From positions 1 through 11,849 of the forward strand of contig CALBSK010000105.1 in the NCBI GenBank assembly GCA_937967795.1: 11,849 nt of DNA, given 5' to 3'. How positions within the stretch are numbered: the first letter of the stretch is position 1; each line of letters begins with the position of its first letter. The translations under genes and the position numbers were made by a program. This document shows positions 5,653-11,849 of the stretch, in pieces. Source of the DNA: an uncultured Alphaproteobacteria bacterium. GTDB lineage: Bacteria > Pseudomonadota > Alphaproteobacteria > UBA9655. Under the pieces are notes generated by a model that was not told the DNA's origin, made no database searches, and saw only the letters and a list, made by a program, of their open reading frames with translations.

Positions 5653-6750
5653 ATGCTGAATCGTTTTCTTAAAGGTTTTCTTTTAGGTCTAGTTTACTTT
5701 TTCTTGTATACCCCCATTTGCGCCACGCCGACGGGCATCGTAAACGTCTACAACTGGGCTTATGTTCTGACACCTGAAATTTTACGGCAATTTGAAGAAG
5801 AAACCGGTATAAAAGTAAATTATGATGTTTATGATACTTCTGAAGTGATGGAAACAAAGTTATTCGCGGGGCATTCAGGATATGATGTTGTCGTGGTAAC
5901 GGTTTGGCCTTATTTTTCACGTCAGCTTCAAGCCCATCTTTATCAACCGATACAATCCTCACTGATTCCAAATAGCTTAGAACTCAATACCGATCTTTTA
6001 AAGAGAATGGAAGAAATTGATCCGGGAAACCGATTTGGTCTCCCCTTTTTGTGGGGAACCCATGGATTTGCTCTCAATCGCAAAATGATATTAGAGAGGT
6101 TTCCTAAAGCTCCTCTAGATAGCTTTGCCATGCTCTTTGATCCCTCTGTGGTTGCACGTTTTGCAGATTGTGGCGTCATGTTAATTGATTCACCTGTAGA
6201 TGTGTTCCCTGCCGTCTTAAGTTACCTCAAAAAAGATCCTCATTCGGAAGAGTTGGAAGATTTAAAACAAGCGAGCCAGAGACTTTCTCAAGTCAAACCC
6301 TATATCAAGAAATTTCAACCCGTACCTTCTGTAGGAGATCTAACTTCAGGAAACTATTGTCTTGTGCAAGGATTTTCAGGTGAACTTTTGCTTGCCCAAA
6401 GGCTAGGCAAAGAAAATGGTGTTGATATTAATTATGTTATTCCTAAAGAAGGAACAGCCTTATGGGTGGATGCTTTTGCTATTCCTCAAGATGCGTCTCA
6501 CGTTCCAGAAGCCCATGCCTTTATTAATTTTATTTTACGTCCTGATATCATTGCTAAAATAACAAATACATTTGAAACCGCCAATTCTGTGCCGGCGTCT
6601 CTTTCGTTTGTTAAAGAAGAAATCAAAGGAAATCCGCTTATTTATCCTTCGAAAAAAATCTTAGAAAAGTTATATGTAGACAAGACTCACTCCCCGCGGT
6701 ATGAGCGTTTGCGGTTACGCGAATGGACGCGTATGAAAATCGGACGCTAA
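5653..6750 (+). CDS. potF: Polyamine ABC transporter periplasmic binding protein, PotF-like
   Basis: 365 residues with a signal peptide, probable cleavage after PICA (residue 24); the Cys there lacks a proper lipobox, so a soluble periplasmic protein is likely. VYNW (32-35), FEEETGIKVNYDVYDTSEVMETKLFAG, the DSPVDVF block, IPKEGT, DAFAIP, and LRPDIIAKIT follow E. coli PotF along the whole length. It captures putrescine or a related polyamine and delivers it to PotGHI. By recall, several pocket residues differ from E. coli: the NWSD motif is NWAY (Ala36, Tyr37), the GWAGD segment is GFSGE (Phe241, Glu244), while the Asp in VDAFA (Asp273) is kept. Ligand preference may therefore have shifted. 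First gene of potFGHI, 55 nt after the asparaginase gene. Confidence 0.92.
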   Translation: MLNRFLKGFLLGLVYFFLYTPICATPTGIVNVYNWAYVLTPEILRQFEEETGIKVNYDVYDTSEVMETKLFAGHSGYDVVVVTVWPYFSRQLQAHLYQPIQSSLIPNSLELNTDLLKRMEEIDPGNRFGLPFLWGTHGFALNRKMILERFPKAPLDSFAMLFDPSVVARFADCGVMLIDSPVDVFPAVLSYLKKDPHSEELEDLKQASQRLSQVKPYIKKFQPVPSVGDLTSGNYCLVQGFSGELLLAQRLGKENGVDINYVIPKEGTALWVDAFAIPQDASHVPEAHAFINFILRPDIIAKITNTFETANSVPASLSFVKEEIKGNPLIYPSKKILEKLYVDKTHSPRYERLRLREWTRMKIGR

Positions 6751-6763
6751 GGCAAGCACGATA

Positions 6764-7903
6764 ATGGTCAAAAAAACCAAACGAATTCAACTCCAACCTT
6801 GGCAAGATCCGAAAGCGAAGCCTTATATTCATTTAGAAGGTGTCTCAAAAGAGTTTGGAGGAATCCTTGCTGTTGATGATGTGACTTTATCTATTTATCA
6901 AGGAGAATTTTTTTCTCTTCTGGGACCTTCCGGGTGTGGAAAAACAACTCTTCTACGCATGCTTGCAGGATTTGAAATACCCACGCGGGGCAAAATATAT
7001 ATTGACGGTATCGATGTAACCCGCAGGCCTGCCTATGATAGGCCCGTCAATATGATGTTTCAATCTTATGCCCTCTTTCCCCATATGACGGTCGAACAAA
7101 ACGTTGCTTTTGGACTTAAACAGGAACGCATTCCCAAAATTGAAATAAGAGAGCGAGTGAGGGAAGCTTTAAAACTTGTGCAGATGGAAACCTATGGAAC
7201 ACGGCAGCCCCACCAGCTTTCAGGAGGGCAACGTCAGCGGGTTGCTCTTGCACGTTGCTTGGTGAAAAGGCCCAAGTTGTTGCTTTTGGATGAGCCTTTA
7301 GCGGCTCTTGATAAACGGTTAAGAGAACAAACTCAATTCGAGCTTGTCAGCATTCAAGAAGAAGTGGGCATTACGTTTATCCTGGTGACTCATGACCAAG
7401 AGGAAGCTATGACGATGTCGACACGTTTAGGAATCATGGATCATGGACGATTAAGACAAATTGGAACACCCAATGAAATTTACGAATATCCCCATTCTGA
7501 AAGCGTTGCCGATTTCATTGGCTCCATTAATAAATTTGAAGGTCTTGTGGTCGAGGATAAAGCGGATCACATCCTTGTAGAATCGGAAGAAGCGGGATGT
7601 GAATTTTATGTGAGTCATTCTGTGGATGCGCCTGTTGGCTCCCAGGTCAAGGTCGCTATTCGTCCTGAAAAAGTTATGATCGCCACAACAGCGCCTGAGC
7701 AAAAACGAAATGCGACAAAAGGAATCGTGAGAGACATTGGATACTTAGGAGACATTTCAATTTACCATGTCGAACTTAAAAGCGGTAAAATCGTGCTTGC
7801 CACCCAGCCTAACCTTGTCCGGCTTGCTGAAAGACCCGTGACTTGGGATGACGAGGTTTATCTCTTTTGGCGCGCTGAAAACAGTATCGTGCTGACGGCA
7901 TGA
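6764..7903 (+). CDS. potG: Polyamine ABC transporter ATP-binding protein PotG
   Basis: 379 residues. It powers polyamine import by ATP hydrolysis on the cytoplasmic face of the PotHI channel. All ABC motifs are present in order: Walker A GPSGCGKTT (54-62), Q-loop Gln100, signature LSGGQ (152-156), Walker B LLLLDEP (172-178), D-loop and H-loop His210. The C-terminal 130 residues form a TOBE-type regulatory domain (VAIRPEKV, GYLGDISIYHV) as in PotA and PotG. Length matches E. coli PotG. The start has an AAGG 11 nt upstream, which overlaps the end of potF; the spacer between the genes is 13 nt. Its stop overlaps the potH start (ATGA). Confidence 0.96.
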   Translation: MVKKTKRIQLQPWQDPKAKPYIHLEGVSKEFGGILAVDDVTLSIYQGEFFSLLGPSGCGKTTLLRMLAGFEIPTRGKIYIDGIDVTRRPAYDRPVNMMFQSYALFPHMTVEQNVAFGLKQERIPKIEIRERVREALKLVQMETYGTRQPHQLSGGQRQRVALARCLVKRPKLLLLDEPLAALDKRLREQTQFELVSIQEEVGITFILVTHDQEEAMTMSTRLGIMDHGRLRQIGTPNEIYEYPHSESVADFIGSINKFEGLVVEDKADHILVESEEAGCEFYVSHSVDAPVGSQVKVAIRPEKVMIATTAPEQKRNATKGIVRDIGYLGDISIYHVELKSGKIVLATQPNLVRLAERPVTWDDEVYLFWRAENSIVLTA

Positions 7904-8820
7904 GAGGCGTTTGGAAGAAAGCTGAAAAAACTTTGACATCTCCCTTTTGGGCAGCTGTTGTTCCTTATGGTTGGTTGCTTTTGTTTTTTCTTGTTCCTTT
8001 TTTGATTGTTCTGAAAATCAGTTTTTCTGATTTAAAGTTGGGTCTTCCCCCTTATGGTCCTCTTACCGAATGGGTGGAGGACGGTGTTTTAATGATTAAA
8101 CTGAATCTTACCAATTATAGTTTTATTGGCACAGATTCCCTTTATCTCTTCACCTATCTTGAATCGTTGATGATTGCTGTTCTGGGGACAGCGGGCTGTC
8201 TCTGTATTGGCTATCCTATGGCTTACGGAATTGCTAAGGCTGCTCAGCCCTTGCGAACGGTTTTATTAATGATGGTTATTCTCCCCTTTTGGACCTCTTT
8301 TTTGTTGCGAGTCTATGCCTGGATTGGCATTTTAAGTCCTCATGGGTTTCTCAATAAAGCTTTAATGAAGGTGGGGCTGCTCTCTACACCTTTGCCTCTT
8401 CTAGATACCACCTTTGCGACCATTTTAGGAATTATTTACTGTTATTTACCTTTCATGATTCTTCCGCTTTATGCGTCTCTCGAAAAAATTGATCATGCGC
8501 TAGTGGAAGCTGCCTATGATTTGGGGGCTCACCCTTTTCAAGCGTTCTTAAGAATTATTTGGCCCCTTTCCCTATCGGGAGTGATGGCTGGGTCCATGCT
8601 CGTTCTCATTCCAGCAGTGGGGGAATTTGTCATTCCAGAACTTTTAGGAGGATCTCAAACACTCATGATTGGAAAGGTCATTTGGAATGAATTTTTTACT
8701 AATCGCGATTGGCCTGTAGCTTCAGCCCTGGCTATTCTCATGCTGATTTTCCTTATCATCCCCATTTCTATTTTTCAGCGTCTTCAAGAACGACAGATAA
8801 GGTTTTTGGATGCAGACTAA
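7900..8820 (+). CDS. potH: Polyamine ABC transporter permease PotH
   Basis: 306 residues, inner membrane permease with about six hydrophobic segments (near 22-42, 88-110, 119-141, 170-192, 228-250 and 275-293). The EAA loop that contacts PotG is EAAYDLGAHPFQAF (203-216), followed by PLSLSGVMAG. VGEFVIPELLGG (240-251) is characteristic of PotB/PotH permeases. Length fits the family. The ATG overlaps the potG stop by 4 nt (ATGA), indicating translational coupling. Confidence 0.95.
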   Translation: MRGVWKKAEKTLTSPFWAAVVPYGWLLLFFLVPFLIVLKISFSDLKLGLPPYGPLTEWVEDGVLMIKLNLTNYSFIGTDSLYLFTYLESLMIAVLGTAGCLCIGYPMAYGIAKAAQPLRTVLLMMVILPFWTSFLLRVYAWIGILSPHGFLNKALMKVGLLSTPLPLLDTTFATILGIIYCYLPFMILPLYASLEKIDHALVEAAYDLGAHPFQAFLRIIWPLSLSGVMAGSMLVLIPAVGEFVIPELLGGSQTLMIGKVIWNEFFTNRDWPVASALAILMLIFLIIPISIFQRLQERQIRFLDAD

Positions 8821-9610
8821 ACTACCTCCTTCTTTGAAACTGGCCATGAGTGTTGGTTATAGTTTTCTCTACCTTCCCATTTTGACCTTAATTGTCTTCT
8901 CCTTTAATGCATCCCGCGATGTCACTGTTTGGCAAGGATTTTCAACGAAATGGTATGGCTCTCTTCTTCAAGATGACGTGTTAATTAAATCGGTTTGGAT
9001 AAGCCTAGAAGTTGCGACCTGTGCTGCAACCGTAGCTGTTGCTTTTGGAACTTTAGCGGCTGTGGCCTTGTCAAGGCTGGGTCGATTTCGAGGGCGTCGT
9101 TTTTTTGGTATTTTAACAGCAGCACCCCTTGTTATGCCGGAAGTTATTACAGGCCTTTCTCTTTTGCTTCTTTTTGTTGGGCTTGAACAAACCCTTGGAT
9201 GGCCTAAGGGGAGGGGGGTTTTAACGATTACAATTGCTCATATTACCCTTTGCATGGCGTATGTTACTATTTTAGTACGCGGACGGCTTTCTGATATGGA
9301 CCGCTCCTTAGAAGAAGCCGCTCTTGATCTGGGAGCGCGGCCTTTAAAAGTCTTTACGGCGATTACCTTGCCTCTTATTTTTCCTGCCTTGATCTCGGGG
9401 TGGCTTTTAGCCTTCGCCCTTTCTTTGGACGATCTTGTCATTGCAAGCTTTGTGGCGGGGCCGGGATCCTCAACCCTTCCCATGGTTATCTTTTCCAGCA
9501 TTCGCTTTGGCATAACCCCTCAAATCAATGCGCTTGCCACCCTTATTATTACGGGTGTTGCTATCGCTGTCATGATGGCGGGGTGGCTGATTCACCGGAA
9601 GAGGTATTAA
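8810..9610 (+). CDS. potI: Polyamine ABC transporter permease PotI
   Basis: 266 residues, second permease subunit, with hydrophobic segments near 12-32, 64-88, 98-124, 138-156, 188-208 and 240-261. The EAA loop is EEAALDLGARPLKVF (168-182); FALSLDDLVIASFVAGPG (202-219) is the signature of the PotC/PotI branch. It overlaps potH by 11 nt and closes the importer, so potFGHI is complete. No strong terminator follows directly; the next 50 nt are AT-rich without a GC-stem hairpin. Confidence 0.95.
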   Translation: MQTKLPPSLKLAMSVGYSFLYLPILTLIVFSFNASRDVTVWQGFSTKWYGSLLQDDVLIKSVWISLEVATCAATVAVAFGTLAAVALSRLGRFRGRRFFGILTAAPLVMPEVITGLSLLLLFVGLEQTLGWPKGRGVLTITIAHITLCMAYVTILVRGRLSDMDRSLEEAALDLGARPLKVFTAITLPLIFPALISGWLLAFALSLDDLVIASFVAGPGSSTLPMVIFSSIRFGITPQINALATLIITGVAIAVMMAGWLIHRKRY

Positions 9611-9660
9611 GGTTCCAAATTCCTTAAGAGTGTAGAGTACATTTTTTGACTAAAAAAGAA

Positions 9661-9696
9661 TAAAATCCCAAAAAGGCTTGACTTTTTAGGATTTTA
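9661..9696. repeat. 15-bp inverted repeat between potI and the ATPase gene
   Basis: TAAAATCCCAAAAAG (9661-9675) pairs with CTTTTTAGGATTTTA (9682-9696) with one mismatch, around a 6-nt loop. It could be an AT-rich hairpin ending the pot transcript, though no T-run follows, or an operator, since the right arm overlaps the candidate -35 of the next gene. Confidence 0.5.
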
Positions 9697-9707
9697 AGTC
9701 CTAATAG
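9678..9707 (+). promoter_or_regulatory. Candidate promoter of the ATPase gene
   Basis: TTGACT (9678-9683) is a good -35 element; an 18-nt spacer leads to TAATAG (9702-9707), a weak -10. The site lies 31 nt before the ATG at 9738 and overlaps the inverted repeat at 9661-9696. Its -35 matches the one proposed at 1723. Confidence 0.3.
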
Positions 9708-9737
9708 TCATTAATCATACTTTATGGATAACCTACT

Positions 9738-10877
9738 ATGGATCGATACCTGTCAGCTTTCGTTAAAAAAGATAGTGCTAAGAAAATAGTTTTAGTGAGC
9801 GGACCCCGTCAAAGCGGAAAAACCACGCTCGCAAAACAGCTTTTTGAAAGTTATGACTATTTAAACTTCGATGCTTCAGAAGATCGAGAAGCGATCTTCA
9901 AAAAGCAATGGAGGCGAGATGTTGTGTGTGTCATTTTTGACGAGTTGCATAAAATGCCAAAATGGAAACAATGGCTAAAGGGAGTTTATGATACGGAGGG
10001 GAATACGCCTCATCTTCTTGTTACAGGAAGTGCGAATTTAGATACCTTTAGAAAAGTGGGAGATTCTTTAGCTGGACGATATTTTCAATATCGTCTCCAT
10101 CCTATTGACCTGGAAGAGGGTATGGCCTATTGGCAAAACAACTCTCAAGAAGTTTTTCAACGTCTTATGAAATATAGTGGATTCCCCGAACCTTTTTTGG
10201 AGGGAAGTATTGATTTTTATAAACGTTGGCAAAAATCCCATTTAGATATTGTCCTTCGGCAGGATTTTTTGGATATGTATTCCATTCGTTCTATTAAATC
10301 CATTGAACTTTTGGTGGACCTTCTTAAACCTCGAATTGCAAGTCCTACATCTTATTCCAATCTTGCACGGGATTTGCAAGCAGATCCCAAATCCGTTCAA
10401 AATTGGTTAACCATGCTGGAAAATATTTATGCCCTTTTCCGGGTAACCCCTTATCACAGTCATATCGCACGATCGCTTCTAAAGGAGCCAAAATTCTATT
10501 TCTATGATATTGCACGCGTTCCAGATGAGGGGGCTCGTCTCGAAAATCTTGTAGCCTTGACTTTACTCAAAAGAATTCAATTTTTGGAAGAGGCGTATGG
10601 CCATAAAGGAAGTCTACATTACCTTCGAACAAAAGATGGAATTGAGCTGGATTTTCTCGTACTCATAGACGATCAGCCCATTTTATGCATTGAAGTTAAA
10701 ACTTCCGATGGTAATCCCTCAAAAAATTTCACTTATTTTAAAAAGTTTATAAAAGAAGCTCAATGTGTACAATTAGTGTTAAATTTGAAGCGCGAGTATG
10801 ATACCCACGATGGTATCCAGGTCAGAAACCTCGTTTCCTATCTAGCTACTCTAAGCTCAACTCTCGTTGCACCATGA
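9738..10877 (+). CDS. ATPase of the COG1373 family (AAA_14 plus DUF4143)
   Basis: 379 residues. Walker A GPRQSGKTT (22-30), Walker B VIFDELHK (Asp68, Glu69), the TGSANLD sensor region (96-102) and SLAGR (110-114) define the N-terminal AAA_14 ATPase. The middle is the DUF4143 region with a winged-helix-like segment (SYSNLARDL, KSVQNWLTMLE). The C-terminus has GIELDFLVLI (301-310) and IEVK (318-321), matching a PD-(D/E)xK nuclease-like core. These proteins are common, often in multicopy, in host-associated bacteria and archaea; their cellular role is not established. Full length and intact. The ribosome binding site is weak (GGAT). No functional link to the pot genes is evident; it may be an accessory, horizontally spread gene. 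Confidence 0.88.
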   Translation: MDRYLSAFVKKDSAKKIVLVSGPRQSGKTTLAKQLFESYDYLNFDASEDREAIFKKQWRRDVVCVIFDELHKMPKWKQWLKGVYDTEGNTPHLLVTGSANLDTFRKVGDSLAGRYFQYRLHPIDLEEGMAYWQNNSQEVFQRLMKYSGFPEPFLEGSIDFYKRWQKSHLDIVLRQDFLDMYSIRSIKSIELLVDLLKPRIASPTSYSNLARDLQADPKSVQNWLTMLENIYALFRVTPYHSHIARSLLKEPKFYFYDIARVPDEGARLENLVALTLLKRIQFLEEAYGHKGSLHYLRTKDGIELDFLVLIDDQPILCIEVKTSDGNPSKNFTYFKKFIKEAQCVQLVLNLKREYDTHDGIQVRNLVSYLATLSSTLVAP

Positions 10878-10923
10878 ATAAAGGCTTTGTTGATGGCAAA
10901 AATCTGTCTATCGTGAATTCTCC

Positions 10924-10952
10924 TTGACAATAGGGAGAGTGGTGAGCTATCT
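10924..10952 (+). promoter_or_regulatory. Promoter of tRNA-Asp
   Basis: A perfect TTGACA (10924-10929) is followed after 17 nt by CTATCT (10947-10952), a -10 variant seen in alphaproteobacterial stable-RNA promoters. A start near 10960 would lie just before the tRNA 5' end at 10968. Confidence 0.6.
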
Positions 10953-10967
10953 CAAAAACATCTCATC

Positions 10968-11044
<77 letters not shown>

Positions 11045-11129
11045 CTTTAGTTTTTTCATTGGTGCTTTCCTTTTCTCTCCTGATGCCAATACCTCTCCAA
11101 AAAATGAAAGGTGAGGTGTAAAATAAGAG

Positions 11130-11159
11130 TTGCGATCTTTTTTTTAAATCCTATATAAT
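11130..11159 (+). promoter_or_regulatory. Promoter of the LRR gene
   Basis: A perfect TATAAT (11154-11159) lies 18 nt after TTGCGA (11130-11135). Transcription would start around 11166, giving a leader of about 55 nt to the chosen ATG at 11220. The rest of the gap from the tRNA (11045-11129) shows only a weak ACCTC/GAGGT hairpin and no clear terminator. Confidence 0.5.
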
Positions 11160-11219
11160 CTTTATGTAAAAACAAAAATGTTTTTTATTTTGAATGTTTA
11201 TTTTTTAATGGTGATATTT

Positions 11220-11825
11220 ATGAAAAAATTATCTTATCTTTATCTAGGGATTTTAACCTCAACTCTCTTAACTTCATCTCTTTCCGCAATGGATGAGGAG
11301 CGTATGAACCCGAGAACGGTAGTGACTGTACAAAAGCAAGATGACCTCGTCTCGATTTTGCTATTGAATAACACTCCGTTACAAGTGAATTTATGTAACG
11401 TAAAGTTATCAGAGCTGGATCTTTTTCCTTTAGCAGAGGTCCCGCAGGTCTCTGTAAAATTAGAGGATTGTCAAATTGACGGGGACTCCTTCCTTAAGCT
11501 CACTCAAATAAAGAGTATTATCGCTCTAGAAACTTCATCAATGGCGTTGGATCATTGGCATATCCAACAAATTGCCCAAAATATGGGGCAGCTGGAAAGG
11601 TTGTCATTAAGTCGCGCTCTCCCCAAGGAGGCAGATGACGCAGTTAATATTTTGGCAAAGAGCAATCTAGGAAACTTAAAATCTTTAGATGTGAGTTGGA
11701 ATAGCATTAAGAATAAGGGAGTGAGAGCTCTTATAGATGGAAATCTTAAGGAGTTGACATTCTTAAATTTAGATCAAAATATTCTTGCAGAGAGTCCCGA
11801 CTTCTGCCAAGTTTTGGAAGGTTGA
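11220..11825 (+). CDS. Secreted leucine-rich-repeat protein, short
   Basis: 201 residues from the ATG at 11220, chosen because it gives a standard signal peptide (MKK, hydrophobic core, cleavage near SLSA, residue 23) and has GGTGA 5 nt upstream; an in-frame ATG at 11178 would add 14 hydrophobic residues. The first half of the mature protein has irregular repeats (LCNVKLSELDLFP, VSVKLEDCQIDGDSF); from about 126 there are ribonuclease-inhibitor-like leucine-rich repeats: LERLSLSRALPKEADD, LKSLDVSWNSIKNKGVRAL, LTFLNLDQNIL. LRR proteins bind other proteins, and exported ones in intracellular bacteria are often host-directed; that role is inference. The TGA at 11823-11825 comes in the middle of what looks like an ongoing repeat, so this may be a truncated member of a longer LRR family. 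Confidence 0.7.
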   Translation: MKKLSYLYLGILTSTLLTSSLSAMDEERMNPRTVVTVQKQDDLVSILLLNNTPLQVNLCNVKLSELDLFPLAEVPQVSVKLEDCQIDGDSFLKLTQIKSIIALETSSMALDHWHIQQIAQNMGQLERLSLSRALPKEADDAVNILAKSNLGNLKSLDVSWNSIKNKGVRALIDGNLKELTFLNLDQNILAESPDFCQVLEG

Positions 11826-11849
11826 ATTTTTGAAGGAAAAAACCATTTA

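Noticed and set aside
9238..9513. 91-codon minus-strand frame inside potI
   Set aside because: It is Lys/Arg/Ala-rich, antisense to a well-supported permease and without a ribosome binding site.
9642..9657. TTTTTTGACTAAAAAA as a terminator hairpin after potI
   Set aside because: The stem is only A-T pairs with a 4-nt loop and no GC core, so it would be too unstable as an intrinsic terminator.
11178..11219. Start of the LRR gene at 11178
   Set aside because: It would place a hydrophobic stretch before an otherwise normal MKK signal peptide, and the 11220 ATG has a better-placed GGTGA.

Overview
The window looks like a chromosomal segment of a low-GC alphaproteobacterium, probably a host-associated or obligate intracellular lineage (Holosporales-like is my best guess). 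Reasons: a Man-type EIIA next to HPr carrying both His15 and Ser46, which is typical of alphaproteobacterial regulatory PTS modules; heavy AT bias with short spacers; scavenging transporters; and candidate host-interaction proteins (an OTU-like cysteine protease and a secreted leucine-rich-repeat protein) at the two ends. The taxonomic call is inference. Every supported gene is on the + strand.

Layout. 1-1637: 3' part of a large gene whose frame is open to the left edge. It encodes an Arg/Glu/Ala coiled coil, Ser/Thr-rich linkers and a C-terminal OTU-like cysteine protease domain. 1638-1787: promoter-like elements, a tandem repeat and an inverted repeat covering a Shine-Dalgarno. 1788-1928: a 46-codon small ORF overlapping the next gene. 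1894-3797: two tandem paralogous periplasmic binding proteins of the COG2984 family, with no permease or ATPase beside them. 3899-5597: Man-type EIIA, HPr and an L-asparaginase of the PF06089 family, overlapping or abutting. 5599-5640: a 13-codon mini-ORF with a strong Shine-Dalgarno. 5653-9610: a complete potFGHI-type polyamine ABC importer. 9611-9737: promoter-like sequence and a 15-bp inverted repeat. 9738-10877: a COG1373 ATPase (AAA_14 plus DUF4143). 10968-11044: tRNA-Asp(GTC) with its own promoter. 11220-11825: a short secreted LRR protein.

How the genes fit. From 3899 to 9610 seven genes lie in one direction with overlaps or gaps of at most 55 nt, so they are probably cotranscribed. 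Together they join a PTS phosphorelay module (EIIA and HPr, a regulatory rather than a transport set) to asparagine deamidation and polyamine uptake, which suggests control of nitrogen or host-metabolite acquisition. The most interesting unexplained elements are the two small ORFs with strong ribosome binding sites, one before the binding-protein pair and one in the potF leader, and the altered ligand-pocket residues of the PotF-like protein. No promoter was tested, and family assignments rest on motif reading and recall, not on searches.
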